Positions 26,862-37,346 of a stretch of 43,215 nucleotides of DNA are shown in pieces. The notes under the pieces are model-generated. The model was not told the origin of the DNA and searched no databases. It worked only from the letters and a program-made list of their open reading frames with translations. The DNA comes from Deltaproteobacteria bacterium (GTDB taxonomy: Bacteria > Desulfobacterota > Desulfobacteria > Desulfobacterales > Magnetomoraceae), in assembly GCA_002753725.1 (NCBI GenBank), contig PEAL01000006.1:1-43215 (forward strand), given 5' to 3'. A program made the position numbers and the translations under genes. Numbering within the stretch: the first letter of the stretch is position 1; every line of letters starts with the position of its first letter.

Positions 26862-27215
26862 TTAAAAAACTAATCCTGACTCTCTTGCCCCATCAGCAAT
26901 TGCTTTGACACGTCCGTGATACATATACCCATTCCTGTCAAAAATAACACGTTTGATGCCTTTTTCAACAGCACGTTTACCGATAATTTCTCCAACGTGT
27001 TTGGCCAGTTTTGTTTTGCTTTCAAAAGGTGGAAGTGCTTTGATATCTTTTTCAGTACTTGAGGCAGATAGAATTGTTCGACGTTCTATATCATCAATTA
27101 GCTGCGCATAGATATGTTTTGAACTTCTGTAAACAGATAACCTTGGCTGGTCAAGGGTACCTGATAGGTTTTTACGAATGCGTTTTTTTCTTTTTATTCT
27201 TAATATTTGATCCAC
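26862..27215 (-). CDS. rplR: 50S ribosomal protein L18
   Basis: L18 has 117 residues and starts with GTG (GGAG 8 nt upstream). [13 protein letters not shown] [19 protein letters not shown] and [20 protein letters not shown] are diagnostic for the 5S rRNA-binding protein. Confidence 0.96.
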   Translation of the reverse strand: MDQILRIKRKKRIRKNLSGTLDQPRLSVYRSSKHIYAQLIDDIERRTILSASSTEKDIKALPPFESKTKLAKHVGEIIGKRAVEKGIKRVIFDRNGYMYHGRVKAIADGARESGLVF

Positions 27216-27240
27216 GTCACTATCTCCAATTTAATTTCAC

Positions 27241-27780
27241 TTATTTAGTACCTGTTTTTCCTGCTTTTCGTTGAATTTGTTCTTCGGCATACTTGACCCC
27301 TTTGCCTTTATAAGGTTCTGGTGGCCTGAGAGCGCGAATATCAGCACATGTTTGTCCTACAACTTCTTTATTGATGCCAGAAATTTTTATAACATTTTGT
27401 TTTGGTACAACAGCAGTGATACCATCCGGTAATGGAAAATCAATGGGGTGTGAATAACCAAGAGTAAGCTTCAGTGAATTCCCATTGATTTCAGCACGAT
27501 AACCAATTCCATTTATTTCCAACGTACGCTCAAAACCTTTTGATACGCCTGTAACCATATTGCTTACAAGACTTCGAGTTAACCCTTGAAAAGCTCTGTT
27601 CACTCGACTTTGATCTTTAGATAGAACATTTATTCGAGTATCATTAATTTCAAGATCTACACTTTCATGAACAGAATGTTCAATAGAGCCTTTTGTTCCT
27701 TTGACCGTAATCTTTTTATCAGTATAAGTAATGGTTATATCTTTTGGAATTTCTATCGGTTTTTTTCCAACACGTGACAT
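27241..27780 (-). CDS. rplF: 50S ribosomal protein L6
   Basis: L6 has 179 residues: MSRVGKKPIEIPKDI at the start, GYRAEINGNSLKLTLGYSHP in the middle, and the C-terminal RPPEPYKGKGVKY signature. AGGAG lies 5 nt before the ATG. Confidence 0.97.
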   Translation of the reverse strand: MSRVGKKPIEIPKDITITYTDKKITVKGTKGSIEHSVHESVDLEINDTRINVLSKDQSRVNRAFQGLTRSLVSNMVTGVSKGFERTLEINGIGYRAEINGNSLKLTLGYSHPIDFPLPDGITAVVPKQNVIKISGINKEVVGQTCADIRALRPPEPYKGKGVKYAEEQIQRKAGKTGTK

Positions 27781-27816
27781 TTTTGCTCCTTACTCAGCAA
27801 TCTGACCTGGAAATTT

Positions 27817-28212
27817 TTACCAGACCTTGCATAAATATTCACCACCGGTATTCTCTTGCTTTGCTTGTTTATCCGTCATAACGCCTTTAGATGTCGAATA
27901 AATTGCAATCCCCAAGCCATTAAGAACAGATTTTATTTCATTCTTTTTTTGGTATATTCTTCGGGATGGTTTACTGATTCGTTTGATACCTGCGATAACA
28001 CTGTCATTTTTATCATATTTTATAAATATTCTGAGAATACCTTGTTTTTCGTCAGGAATAGTCTTGTAATGCTTGATAAAACCTTCTGTTTTTAATATAC
28101 GCGCAATTTCAGTTTTTATCTTTGAGTTGGGTATATCAACTGTATTGAATTTTGCTTTACACGCATTTCGAATACGTGTCAGCAAATCTGCTATTGGATC
28201 ACTCATTGACAT
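27817..28212 (-). CDS. rpsH: 30S ribosomal protein S8
   Basis: S8 has 131 residues, starting [25 protein letters not shown] and [20 protein letters not shown] are the family C-terminal motif. GGAG lies 7 nt before the ATG. Confidence 0.97.
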   Translation of the reverse strand: MSMSDPIADLLTRIRNACKAKFNTVDIPNSKIKTEIARILKTEGFIKHYKTIPDEKQGILRIFIKYDKNDSVIAGIKRISKPSRRIYQKKNEIKSVLNGLGIAIYSTSKGVMTDKQAKQENTGGEYLCKVW

Positions 28213-28241
28213 AATGATTCTCCATCATTTAATATTACTGA

Positions 28242-28427
28242 TTACCAGCTTGATTTAATGACGCCTGGTAATATACCTTTAGACGCCAAGTTTCGAAAAC
28301 AAATACGGCAGATACCAAATTTTCTAATATAACCTCTGGGTCTTCCGCACATGGGACAACGATTATATTCTCTGACCTTAAATTTTTGAGACCTTGTTGC
28401 TCGAATTTTTAATGACTTTTTAGCCAA
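28242..28427 (-). CDS. rpsN: 30S ribosomal protein S14 type Z
   Basis: This is the short, 61-residue zinc-binding S14. [21 protein letters not shown] supplies four cysteines. The start is TTG ([10 protein letters not shown]) with a GGGGG tract 5 nt upstream. Confidence 0.96.
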   Translation of the reverse strand: MAKKSLKIRATRSQKFKVREYNRCPMCGRPRGYIRKFGICRICFRNLASKGILPGVIKSSW

Positions 28428-28464
28428 CGTTTCCCCCTTTATTGTTTCACCGCAGATTTAAATT

Positions 28465-29004
28465 TTAATTTCGAAAAGGCATGCCCATTAATTTAAGCAT
28501 TACCTTAGCCTCTTTGTCGTTTTTTGCGGTGGTAACAATTGTAATATTCAATCCTTTAATTTTATCGATTTTATCGTAATCAATTTCAGGAAAGATAATC
28601 TGTTCCTTGATTCCCAGTGTATAATTCCCACGACCATCAAATGCCTTGCCAGAAATGCCTCTAAAGTCACGCACACGAGGTAAAGCAACATTAACAAGTT
28701 TATTATAGAAGTCATACATTCTATTTCGTCTCAATGTTACCATACATCCAATGGGCATGCCTGTTCGAAGTTTGAATGCAGCAATAGAGCGTTTTGCCTT
28801 GGTAATAACTGGTTTCTGGCCTGATATCGCTTCTAACTCCAGTGATGCAGCATCCAGAACTTTTATGTTTTGTATAGCTTCACCCATTCCCATATTCAAG
28901 ACGATCTTTGACAGCTTTGGAACTTCCATTATATTCTTATATTGGAATTCCTTGATTAACAGGGGGATTATCTCTTTTTTGTAATTTTCTTCAATTGATG
29001 TCAT
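28465..29004 (-). CDS. rplE: 50S ribosomal protein L5
   Basis: L5 has 179 residues from the ATG at 29004 ([12 protein letters not shown]); GGAGG lies 5 nt upstream. An in-frame ATG at 29022 overlaps the rplX stop (TAATG) but lacks a good ribosome site. [10 protein letters not shown] and the C-terminal [18 protein letters not shown] are conserved. It binds 5S rRNA with L18. Confidence 0.95.
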   Translation of the reverse strand: MTSIEENYKKEIIPLLIKEFQYKNIMEVPKLSKIVLNMGMGEAIQNIKVLDAASLELEAISGQKPVITKAKRSIAAFKLRTGMPIGCMVTLRRNRMYDFYNKLVNVALPRVRDFRGISGKAFDGRGNYTLGIKEQIIFPEIDYDKIDKIKGLNITIVTTAKNDKEAKVMLKLMGMPFRN

Positions 29005-29021
29005 TTCATCCTCCAAAGCCA

Positions 29022-29387
29022 TTATGCATCGATAATTTCGTTACATTTTTTACAAACGCGAACTTTTTTGTTATCTTCAAGTATTTGCATTTGAATTCGA
29101 GTCGGCTTAACGCATTTGGGGCACTCAAGCATCAAGTTTGACCAATGTAGTGGCGCTTCTTTTTCAATGATTCCCCCTTGCCGGTTGGTTTGATTCGGTT
29201 TTGTATGTCTTTTAATCATATTGACTTTTTCAACAAGCGCGCGATCTTTTTTCAATATAATCCTTAATACTCTACCACTTTTCCCCTTGTCTTTGCCGGC
29301 AATGACTTTTACCATATCACCTTTTCGGATATGACATCGTTGATGGGAGTCTTTTTTGCCAGTGGTCTCTTTTATTTTCCTCAGCAT
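29022..29387 (-). CDS. rplX: 50S ribosomal protein L24 with C-terminal zinc-ribbon-like extension
   Basis: L24 has 121 residues from the ATG at 29387 (AGGAG 8 nt upstream; the earlier GTG at 29396 abuts the ribosome site and is rejected). The KOW motif is [19 protein letters not shown]. The C-terminus has CPKC and CKKC, a zinc-ribbon-like pair absent from short E. coli-type L24 but found in other phyla. Confidence 0.95.
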   Translation of the reverse strand: MLRKIKETTGKKDSHQRCHIRKGDMVKVIAGKDKGKSGRVLRIILKKDRALVEKVNMIKRHTKPNQTNRQGGIIEKEAPLHWSNLMLECPKCVKPTRIQMQILEDNKKVRVCKKCNEIIDA

Positions 29388-29403
29388 AGAACTCACTCCT
29401 GTC

Positions 29404-29772
29404 TTATAATACTTCCGGTGCCAGAGAAATAATTTTCATGAACCCCTTGCCTCTCAACTCTCTGGCTACAGGGCCAAAGATACGTGTACCAATTGGTTCT
29501 TTGCTTGTATTTATTAGAACAGCTGAATTATCATCAAATCTGATGTAAGAGCCATCGGGTCGTCGGATTTCTTTTTTTGTTCTAACGATCACAGCTTTCA
29601 GAACATCCCCTTTTTTAACTTTCGAATTGGGCATGGCTTCTTTTACTGAAACGACAATGATATCTCCGATACTGGCGTATCGTCTTCTAGACCCACCCAG
29701 AACCTTGATACAATATAGAGATTTTGCACCTGAGTTGTCTGCTGAAGTTAATTTTGTTTCTGACTGAATCAT
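29404..29772 (-). CDS. rplN: 50S ribosomal protein L14
   Basis: L14 has 122 residues, starting [36 protein letters not shown] and [10 protein letters not shown] are family motifs. GAGG lies 6 nt before the ATG. Confidence 0.97.
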   Translation of the reverse strand: MIQSETKLTSADNSGAKSLYCIKVLGGSRRRYASIGDIIVVSVKEAMPNSKVKKGDVLKAVIVRTKKEIRRPDGSYIRFDDNSAVLINTSKEPIGTRIFGPVARELRGKGFMKIISLAPEVL

Positions 29773-29812
29773 TTTTTACCTCAATTATGCAGGTATTTTT
29801 GTTATGAAATAA

Positions 29813-30070
29813 TTATACCGCTTTTTTCAAAATTTCAACCATGCGCCATCTTTTATGCTTGCTTAATGGACGACATTCCATAATTGTAACTGTATCACCA
29901 ATTTTACATGCATTTTCATGATCATGGACAAAAAATTTTGACTTTCTTTTAAGAAATTTTTTATAAAGTGGATGTTTAACCAACCGATCAACTTGTACAA
30001 CAATTGTTTTTTCCATTTTATTGCTGACAACAAGGCCAACCAATTTTCTTTTTCTTATTTTAGGATTCAT
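29813..30070 (-). CDS. rpsQ: 30S ribosomal protein S17
   Basis: S17 has 85 residues: [21 protein letters not shown], and [18 protein letters not shown]. Its ATG overlaps the rpmC stop by 4 nt (ATGA). Confidence 0.97.
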   Translation of the reverse strand: MNPKIRKRKLVGLVVSNKMEKTIVVQVDRLVKHPLYKKFLKRKSKFFVHDHENACKIGDTVTIMECRPLSKHKRWRMVEILKKAV

Positions 30071-30267
30071 GCCACCATCTCCATTTCTTTTTCTTTGATA
30101 ATTGTTTTAACTCGGGCAATATCCTGTCGTGTCTGTTTTATGCGAGAAGTGTTTTCAAGTTGATTGGTCGCATGCTGAAAACGTAGATTGAAAAGCTCTT
30201 CTGTTTTATTCTTCAGTTCTTCCTGCATTTCATCCTTGCTTAAATTTCTTATGTCAGTGGATTTCAT
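30067..30267 (-). CDS. rpmC: 50S ribosomal protein L29
   Basis: L29 has 66 residues, a helical hairpin: [40 protein letters not shown]. It lies directly after rplP and overlaps rpsQ. Confidence 0.96.
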   Translation of the reverse strand: MKSTDIRNLSKDEMQEELKNKTEELFNLRFQHATNQLENTSRIKQTRQDIARVKTIIKEKEMEMVA

Positions 30268-30275
30268 TTTTAGAT

Positions 30276-30683
30276 TTAACTCCTTACAACAAATTTGGTT
30301 TTTACCGGCAATTTATGTGCTGCAAGGCGAAAGGCTTCTCTTGCGAGAGTTTCAGGAACTCCTGTCATTTCATACAAAATTCTACCGGGTTTGATCACAC
30401 AAGCCCATCCTTCAGGTGCACCTTTTCCTTTTCCCATTCTGACTTCAGCCGGTTTTTTGGTAAATGGTTTATCTGGAAATATTCTTATCCAGATTTTCCC
30501 GCCTCTTTTGACATGTCGTGTCATAGCAATACGTGCAGCTTCAATTTGTTTTGATGTAATATCACCGCATTCAGTTGCTTGTAAACCATATTCACCAAAG
30601 TTGAGATTGCCACCACGGCGAGCAATTCCTTTTTTTCGTCCACGCTGAACTTTTCTGAATTTAACTTTTTTTGGGCTTAACAT
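30276..30683 (-). CDS. rplP: 50S ribosomal protein L16
   Basis: L16 has 135 residues: [39 protein letters not shown] and [19 protein letters not shown] are diagnostic. A GGGGG tract precedes the ATG. Confidence 0.97.
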   Translation of the reverse strand: MLSPKKVKFRKVQRGRKKGIARRGGNLNFGEYGLQATECGDITSKQIEAARIAMTRHVKRGGKIWIRIFPDKPFTKKPAEVRMGKGKGAPEGWACVIKPGRILYEMTGVPETLAREAFRLAAHKLPVKTKFVVRS

Positions 30684-30713
30684 GATTTTCCCCCAGGCAG
30701 ATGTTTATATCTG

Positions 30714-31361
30714 TTACTGTTGTGTTTCATTATCTTTACTTAAAATTTCACCTTTAAAGATAAAAACCTTAACACCTATAAGTCCGTATGTTGTACTGGA
30801 TTCAATAAACCCATAATCAATATCTGCACGAAGTGTATGTAGCGGTATTCGGCCTTCTTTATACCATTCAGTTCTTGCCATTTCTGCTCCACCCAAACGA
30901 CCTGAGCAAATTATTTTTACACCTTCTGCACCAAATCTCATTGCAGAACTTACGCCTCGTTTCATGGCTCTTCTAAAGGCAACACGCCGCTCAATTTGTA
31001 AAGCAACATTTTCAGCCAATAGTTGAGCATCCACTTCGGGTTTTCTGACTTCCTGAATGTCAATAAAAACTTCCAAAGAAACTAGTTTTTCAAGCTCTTT
31101 TTTTAGAATATCTATTTCAGCACCCTTTTTACCAATGACAATACCTGGTCGTGCAGTATAAATTCTTAACCTGACTCGTTTAGCAGATCTTTCAATTTCA
31201 ATTTTCGATATCCCAGCATGATATAATTTCTTTTTTATAAATTTACGAATATTATAATCTTCAAGAATATATTCAGCATATTTTTTTTCAGCAAACCAGC
31301 GGGAATCCCATGTTTTAACAATCCCTAAACGTAAGCCGATTGGATTTACTTTTTGGCCCAA
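30714..31361 (-). CDS. rpsC: 30S ribosomal protein S3
   Basis: S3 has 215 residues and starts from TTG ([13 protein letters not shown]), with GGAGG 6 nt upstream. The KH domain has [13 protein letters not shown]. The C-terminal domain has [21 protein letters not shown]. Confidence 0.96.
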   Translation of the reverse strand: MGQKVNPIGLRLGIVKTWDSRWFAEKKYAEYILEDYNIRKFIKKKLYHAGISKIEIERSAKRVRLRIYTARPGIVIGKKGAEIDILKKELEKLVSLEVFIDIQEVRKPEVDAQLLAENVALQIERRVAFRRAMKRGVSSAMRFGAEGVKIICSGRLGGAEMARTEWYKEGRIPLHTLRADIDYGFIESSTTYGLIGVKVFIFKGEILSKDNETQQ

Positions 31362-31375
31362 GCCATACCTCCTTT

Positions 31376-31717
31376 TTAAACTGTATCTTCAGATAAAATA
31401 ACAGTAATATGACTGGTTCTTTTTAAAATTCGTGTTCCACGACCCCGTGCACGCGCACGAAATCTTTTTAGTGTTGGCCCCTGATCAACATAGACATTTT
31501 TGATAATTAAATCATCAACATCAACTGCATCATTCTTAGTTGTGGCATTCGAAACAGCGGAATTTATTACTTTATGAACCATCCCTGAAGCTTTTTGTGG
31601 CATAAATTTCAGAATATCAAGCCCAGCTTCTACTTTTTTCCCCTTGACCACCTGAGCAAGTTTTCTAACTTTTTGTGGTGATATTCTCATATATTTTGCA
31701 ACGGCACGTGCTTCCAT
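31376..31717 (-). CDS. rplV: 50S ribosomal protein L22
   Basis: L22 has 113 residues: [19 protein letters not shown] at the start and the exit-tunnel loop segment [19 protein letters not shown] near the end. GAGG lies 6 nt before the ATG. Confidence 0.97.
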   Translation of the reverse strand: MEARAVAKYMRISPQKVRKLAQVVKGKKVEAGLDILKFMPQKASGMVHKVINSAVSNATTKNDAVDVDDLIIKNVYVDQGPTLKRFRARARGRGTRILKRTSHITVILSEDTV

Positions 31718-31744
31718 GATGTTCCTCTTGTATCTTTCGTTGTT

Positions 31745-32029
31745 TTACTTTTTCTTCAAGCGCGTCTTTTTGTCACCAGCATGCCCATAAAATGTTCGGG
31801 TTGGTGAGAATTCACCAAGCTTATGACCAACCATATTTTCCGTGACAAATATTGGCACAAACTTTTTGCCATTATGAATAGCAAGTGTCAGTCCAACCAT
31901 CTCTGGAACGATTGTAGATCTTCGCGACCACGTTTTTATAACTTTATTACTTCTAGAGTTCTGTGCATCAATGACTTTTTTTATAAGCGAATCATCGATA
32001 AATGGTCCTTTTTTGATCGATCGTGGCAT
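31745..32029 (-). CDS. rpsS: 30S ribosomal protein S19
   Basis: S19 has 94 residues: [30 protein letters not shown], and [22 protein letters not shown] precedes the ATG. Confidence 0.97.
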   Translation of the reverse strand: MPRSIKKGPFIDDSLIKKVIDAQNSRSNKVIKTWSRRSTIVPEMVGLTLAIHNGKKFVPIFVTENMVGHKLGEFSPTRTFYGHAGDKKTRLKKK

Positions 32030-32073
32030 AAGGTACTCCTAAATGATGAACAATAAATACACGTTTAATGTAC

Positions 32074-32898
32074 TTATTTTTTTCTCCGTTTAATAATAAA
32101 TCGATCAGTTGCTCGATTTTTTCTTGTCCGATATCCTTTACTTGGTACCCCCCAAGGTGAACATGGATGACGACCACCTGATGATCGACCTTCACCACCC
32201 CCCATTGGATGGTCAACTGGATTCATTGCCACACCTCTAACTTTGGGTCGCCTGCCCAGCCAGCGTTTCCTTCCTGCTTTACCCAAATCAATATTTTCTT
32301 GTTCAACATTTCCAATTTGTCCGATTGTGGCTTTACACATTAGAAGAAACATTCTCACTTCACCTGATGGTAGCTTTATTTGAGCGTACTTGCCTTCTTT
32401 AGCGATCAGTTGTGCAAAGCCGCCAGCAGTTCGTACAATTTGGCCGCCTTTTCCAATCTTCATCTCTATATTATGAATGTGCGTCCCAAGTGGAATTTTA
32501 GAAAGGGGAAGACAATTACCTGGTTTAATATCAGCTTCTTCTCCAGACATTACCATATCACCCACATTTAATTTCAGAGGAGAAATAATATATCGTTTTT
32601 CACCATCAACGTAATGAAGCAGTGCAATTCTTGCTGTTCGATTTGGATCATATTCAATAGCTGCGACCTTTGCAGGAATCCCATCTTTATCCCTTTTGAA
32701 ATCAATTATTCGGTATTGTCTTTTTTGACCGCCACCTCTATGCCTGCACGTAATCCGGCCATTTGCATTTCTTCCACCTGTCTTTTTAATCTTCTTTATT
32801 AAGCTCTTTTCAGGTGTTTTTTTGGTTATCTCATCAAACGCTGAATAAACCTGGAATCGTCGTCCGGGTGATGTTGGTTTTACTCGTTTTACCGCCAT
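32074..32898 (-). CDS. rplB: 50S ribosomal protein L2
   Basis: L2 has 274 residues and is part of the peptidyl transferase environment. [12 protein letters not shown] opens it, [16 protein letters not shown] is the conserved core, and [20 protein letters not shown] carries the essential histidine region. Confidence 0.97.
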   Translation of the reverse strand: MAVKRVKPTSPGRRFQVYSAFDEITKKTPEKSLIKKIKKTGGRNANGRITCRHRGGGQKRQYRIIDFKRDKDGIPAKVAAIEYDPNRTARIALLHYVDGEKRYIISPLKLNVGDMVMSGEEADIKPGNCLPLSKIPLGTHIHNIEMKIGKGGQIVRTAGGFAQLIAKEGKYAQIKLPSGEVRMFLLMCKATIGQIGNVEQENIDLGKAGRKRWLGRRPKVRGVAMNPVDHPMGGGEGRSSGGRHPCSPWGVPSKGYRTRKNRATDRFIIKRRKK

Positions 32899-32913
32899 AA
32901 TAATTACTCCTTA

Positions 32914-33201
32914 TTATACACCTTCAAAAAACTCAACTTTATCACCGGCAGCTAAAGTAACAATTGCTTTTTTCCAATCTCTTCTTTTACCGATAATTCG
33001 ACCTCTTCGTTTACGCTTACCATTGACAAGAAGTGTATTAACTGATTCAACACGGACTTTAAATATTTCTTCAATTGAGTTTCTGATTTGAATGCGATTC
33101 GCATCTCGGTGAACTTCAAAAACAATTTGATTCATGGCATCTCTTAACCCAATCGTTTTTTCTGTTACAATCGGTCTGATAATAATATGATGGGTATCCA
33201 T
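32914..33201 (-). CDS. rplW: 50S ribosomal protein L23
   Basis: L23 has 95 residues: [16 protein letters not shown] and [20 protein letters not shown]. It forms the chaperone-docking site at the tunnel exit. It lies between rplD and rplB. Confidence 0.96.
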   Translation of the reverse strand: MDTHHIIIRPIVTEKTIGLRDAMNQIVFEVHRDANRIQIRNSIEEIFKVRVESVNTLLVNGKRKRRGRIIGKRRDWKKAIVTLAAGDKVEFFEGV

Positions 33202-33241
33202 GAATATTTTCCTTTCTTTACTCGTTTTCGTCCAGGAACAA

Positions 33242-33868
33242 TTAGTCTTGCCGGACTCGATCTTTTATCTGTCCAATTGCCGGTTGCAAAACGATCAAAT
33301 GTTTATAGTTTAATATATCATATACATTCAAACCATTTGAATGTATAAGCTTTACAAAAGGGCAATTGCGTGAAGACAAATCCAAATTGGTATTCTCATT
33401 ATGCGTTACAATAAGTGCAGAGTCAATATTTAAACCATCAATAATTTGAACAAATGTTTTGGTCTTGATCTCAGGCATTTCAAATGCATCTAGAATAAGT
33501 AGCTTCTCTTCACTAATTTTAGAAGAAATTGCCATCTGAAGTGCCATTTTTTTGACACGTTTTGGAACTTTATAGTTGTAGGTTTTTCCTTGTGGACCAA
33601 AAATTACACCACCGCCACGTCTTAAAGGGGACTTTATATCACCAGGTCTCGCATTACCCGTTCCTTTTTGCCGATATAGCTTTTTGCCACTGCCACGAAC
33701 ATCGGACCTGTTTTTGACTTTGGCACATCCAGATCGTCTGTTCGTCAATTGCATGGTTACGACACTGTGAAGAATATCTGCTTTGATAGGCACTTTGAAT
33801 AAGTTTTCCTCCAAAGTAATCTCATCTACTTTTTCACCCTTTATATTATGAACATCAATGGAAAGCAT
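33242..33868 (-). CDS. rplD: 50S ribosomal protein L4
   Basis: L4 has 208 residues. The loop region [19 protein letters not shown] and [15 protein letters not shown] is typical. L4 represses the S10 operon in E. coli. A 12-bp perfect inverted repeat (33321-33347) lies inside the coding sequence near the C-terminus. Confidence 0.96.
   Translation of the reverse strand: MLSIDVHNIKGEKVDEITLEENLFKVPIKADILHSVVTMQLTNRRSGCAKVKNRSDVRGSGKKLYRQKGTGNARPGDIKSPLRRGGGVIFGPQGKTYNYKVPKRVKKMALQMAISSKISEEKLLILDAFEMPEIKTKTFVQIIDGLNIDSALIVTHNENTNLDLSSRNCPFVKLIHSNGLNVYDILNYKHLIVLQPAIGQIKDRVRQD
33321..33347 (-). repeat. Perfect inverted repeat inside rplD
   Basis: TATACATTCAAA pairs exactly with TTTGAATGTATA around a 3-nt loop. 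It codes for [11 protein letters not shown] in L4. A perfect stem this long in coding sequence is uncommon, but no T-run follows. Confidence 0.7.
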
Positions 33869-33910
33869 TTTTTTATTCCTTATATCATCTTTCTCTAAAT
33901 GTGGTGATGA

Positions 33911-34546
33911 TTATGCACCTTGCTTATACAGTTCAATAAGCCCTTTGTTATGACCGGGTATTGCTCCCTTGATGAGAATTAAATTATTCTCTGGACGAAT
34001 ATCAATAATTTCCACATTCTTTACTGTATTTTTCGTGTTACCATATTGGCCCGGCATCTTCTTACCTTTAATAACGCGCCCAGGAGTTGCACTGCAACCA
34101 ATTGACCCAGGAATTCTGTGACTCATGCTGCCGTGTGTTTTTTTTCCACCGTGAAAACCGTGCCGTTTTATAACACCTGAAAAGCCTCTACCTTTGGTTG
34201 TGCCACTTATTTTAACTTTATCACCAATGTCAAAGATATCTTTTATGTTAATGGCCTGCCCAAGTTTGAAAATTTCAGGGTCACTGATTTTAAATTCTTT
34301 TAGTTTTGAGTATCGTCCACCACCACTCTTTTCAAAGTGGCCTTTAAGTGGTTTATTGATATTTTTTGCCTTTTTTTCACCAAAGCCCACTTGAATACTG
34401 TTATATCCATCTGTTGCCATTGTTTTTATCTGCGTCACAACACATGGCCCGGCACTAATTACAGTGACAGGAATCTGATCGCCTGTATTTGTAAATAAGG
34501 ATGTCATTCCTAATTTTTGTCCAATAAGACCTTTGCCTTTTGCCAT
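33911..34546 (-). CDS. rplC: 50S ribosomal protein L3
   Basis: L3 has 211 residues: [13 protein letters not shown] at the start, and [21 protein letters not shown] with [17 protein letters not shown] are the family signature. GAGG precedes the ATG. Confidence 0.97.
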   Translation of the reverse strand: MAKGKGLIGQKLGMTSLFTNTGDQIPVTVISAGPCVVTQIKTMATDGYNSIQVGFGEKKAKNINKPLKGHFEKSGGGRYSKLKEFKISDPEIFKLGQAINIKDIFDIGDKVKISGTTKGRGFSGVIKRHGFHGGKKTHGSMSHRIPGSIGCSATPGRVIKGKKMPGQYGNTKNTVKNVEIIDIRPENNLILIKGAIPGHNKGLIELYKQGA

Positions 34547-34601
34547 TTTACTTACCTCTATACATCAATCTATACTTGAATTATTTTTCTATCATCCCAA
34601 T

Positions 34602-34907
34602 TTACGTTTTGATCTCAACATCAACACCGGCCGAAAGATCAAGTTTCATCAAAGCATCAACTGTCTGCTGCGTTGGTTCAAGAATATCAAGAAGTCGTTT
34701 ATGTGTTCTTATCTCAAACTGTTCTCTCGATTTTTTATCTATATGTGGTGAGCGTAACACACAATATTTGTTTGTTCTTGTCGGCAATGGTATAGGTCCA
34801 ATGACTCTTGCACCCGTCCGCTTTGCCGTGTCTACGATGTCATTTGTTGATTGATCCAACAAACGGTGATCATAAGCTTTTAAGCGAATACGTATTTTTG
34901 GATTCAT
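34602..34907 (-). CDS. rpsJ: 30S ribosomal protein S10
   Basis: S10 has 101 residues: [15 protein letters not shown] and [21 protein letters not shown]. It is 11 nt downstream of tuf, so the S10 operon is joined to str without an obvious terminator. Confidence 0.97.
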   Translation of the reverse strand: MNPKIRIRLKAYDHRLLDQSTNDIVDTAKRTGARVIGPIPLPTRTNKYCVLRSPHIDKKSREQFEIRTHKRLLDILEPTQQTVDALMKLDLSAGVDVEIKT

Positions 34908-34918
34908 TTTATCATTTC

Positions 34919-36112
34919 CTACTCAATTATCTCGCTCACAACACCTGCACCAACGGTCCGTCCACCTTCTCTAATTGCAAAACGGAGTTCCTTTTCCATT
35001 GCAATCGGTGTAATAAGTTCCGCTGAAACCGAGACATTGTCACCAGGCATAACCATTTCGACATTTTCCGGAAGTTCAACAACACCCGTAACGTCTGTGG
35101 TCCTAAAATAAAATTGAGGTCTGTACCCTTTAAAGAAAGGTGTATGTCTACCACCTTCTTCTTTACTCAGGACATAGACTTCTGCCTTGAACTTTGTATG
35201 TGGTGTAATGGATTTAGGTACAGCCAGTACTTGTCCACGTTCAACGTCTTCTCTTTTAGTACCGCGAAGCAAAACGCCAATATTATCACCTGCACGTCCT
35301 TCATCCAGAATTTTTCTGAACATTTCAACACCTGTGCAAACGGTTTTCACAGTTGGTTTGATACCAACAATTTCGATTTCTCCACCCATACGAACAATAC
35401 CACGTTCAACACGACCCGTTACAACCGTTCCCCTGCCTGAAATACTGAAAACATCTTCAATAGGCATTAAAAAGGGTTTATCCAAATCGCGAACAGGTTC
35501 AGGAATATATGAATCAATGGCATCCATTAATTCAAAGATACACTTGGCTTCTTCACTATCATTATCATCACTTTCAAGCGCTTTTAAAGCACTGCCTTTT
35601 ATGATAGGGGTCTCATCACCAGGAAATTCATATTTGTCCAGCAGTTCTCTTAGTTCAAGTTCTACGAGTTCAATCAACTCTTCATCATCCACCATGTCGC
35701 ATTTATTTAAGAAGACAACAATTTTTGGAACACCCACCTGACGAGCAAGGAGTATATGCTCTCTTGTTTGTGGCATAGGGCCATCATCAGCACCAACAAC
35801 AAGAATAGCACCATCCATTTGTGCAGCACCCGTAATCATATTTTTTATATAATCAGCATGTCCAGGGCAATCAACATGTGCATAATGTCTATTTTTTGTT
35901 TCATATTCCACATGGGCTGTTGCGATTGTTATACCGCGCGCTTTTTCTTCTGGCGCTTTATCAATTTGGTCAAATGGAACGAATTTTGCCATTCCTCTTA
36001 ACCCCATGTGTTTGGTTATTGCTGCAGTCAGAGTTGTTTTTCCGTGATCAATATGACCTATAGTGCCAACATTTACATGTGGTTTACTTCGTTCAAATTT
36101 GTCCTTAGCCAT
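34919..36112 (-). CDS. tuf: Elongation factor Tu
   Basis: EF-Tu has 397 residues and brings aminoacyl-tRNA to the ribosome. G1 is GHIDHGKTT, the switch II motif DCPGHADY and G4 NKCD. Domains II and III are complete, with [11 protein letters not shown] at the C-terminus. GGGGGAG precedes the ATG. fusA, which usually precedes tuf, is missing: rpsG lies only 103 nt upstream. Confidence 0.98.
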   Translation of the reverse strand: MAKDKFERSKPHVNVGTIGHIDHGKTTLTAAITKHMGLRGMAKFVPFDQIDKAPEEKARGITIATAHVEYETKNRHYAHVDCPGHADYIKNMITGAAQMDGAILVVGADDGPMPQTREHILLARQVGVPKIVVFLNKCDMVDDEELIELVELELRELLDKYEFPGDETPIIKGSALKALESDDNDSEEAKCIFELMDAIDSYIPEPVRDLDKPFLMPIEDVFSISGRGTVVTGRVERGIVRMGGEIEIVGIKPTVKTVCTGVEMFRKILDEGRAGDNIGVLLRGTKREDVERGQVLAVPKSITPHTKFKAEVYVLSKEEGGRHTPFFKGYRPQFYFRTTDVTGVVELPENVEMVMPGDNVSVSAELITPIAMEKELRFAIREGGRTVGAGVVSEIIE

Positions 36113-36215
36113 GTCTCCCCCTTTTTAAAAAAACGGATTATGAAAACTGAAAGCTCTATGCGTTTTTATAATTACGCAAAAAAATGTGAGCCTTAATCAT
36201 TAAATATCGTTTCTA

Positions 36216-36695
<480 letters not shown>

Positions 36696-36779
36696 TTATT
36701 CCATCTATAAACAGCTCAAGAAATTTTCTTGTTTTGTCTATTTGCATCCTTAATTAACGTATATTCGCACGTAAACAAC

Positions 36780-37151
36780 CTATTTGGGCTTCTTTGCCCC
36801 ATATTTGGATCGGCCTTGCTTTCTATCTTGAACGCCCAGAGTATCCAAAGTTCCACGAACAATATGGTATCGAACACCAGGTAAATCTTTTACACGGCCG
36901 CCACGAACGAGAACAACTGAATGCTCCTGCAAGTTATGTCCAACCCCAGGAATGTACGCTGTCACTTCAACCCCTGTTGTTAAACGAACACGAGCAACTT
37001 TTCTTAATGCTGAGTTTGGCTTTTTAGGTGTCGATGTATATACGCGAGTACACACACCGCGCTTTTGCGGTGAGCCCTTCAAAGCAGGTGTGTTCGTTTT
37101 TTTCTTTAATTTTTCGCGCCCTTTTCTTACGAGCTGATTGATTGTTGGCAT
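36780..37151 (-). CDS. rpsL: 30S ribosomal protein S12
   Basis: S12 has 123 residues. The decoding-centre loops [15 protein letters not shown] and [28 protein letters not shown] are intact, with lysines at the positions where streptomycin resistance changes occur in other species. A candidate promoter precedes it. Confidence 0.98.
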   Translation of the reverse strand: MPTINQLVRKGREKLKKKTNTPALKGSPQKRGVCTRVYTSTPKKPNSALRKVARVRLTTGVEVTAYIPGVGHNLQEHSVVLVRGGRVKDLPGVRYHIVRGTLDTLGVQDRKQGRSKYGAKKPK

Positions 37152-37200
37152 TTTAATCTCTTACTTTTTAAAGTCGTTTGATCGAAATAAATAAAAAGAC

Positions 37201-37229
37201 TTTGTATCCTATCATTTTGACGATGTCAA
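37201..37229 (-). promoter_or_regulatory. Candidate promoter of the str/ribosomal operon
   Basis: On the minus strand, TTGACA (37224-37229) is followed after exactly 17 nt by TACAAA (37201-37206). It lies in the 195-nt gap between rpoC and rpsL, 50 nt before the rpsL ATG. The -35 is a perfect consensus and the -10 matches at four of six positions. Confidence 0.55.
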
Positions 37230-37346
37230 CAGAAAACTTAATCGTCTGCTTCTTTTTTGGGTAATTATCGTCAACCGGCTTGTAATTAAGGCTTGGTGGA
37301 ATAAGTTAATTTAGAATATTCACTCCACTCCAACAGCATCCTATCA

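Noticed and set aside
35187..35741. A 184-residue plus-strand ORF opposite tuf
   Set aside because: It is antisense to conserved EF-Tu sequence, serine-rich and without a ribosome site; typical antisense shadow of a conserved gene.
37269..37274. Second TTGACG in the rpoC-rpsL gap as a promoter
   Set aside because: The hexamer 17 nt downstream (AAGCAG) does not resemble a -10 box.
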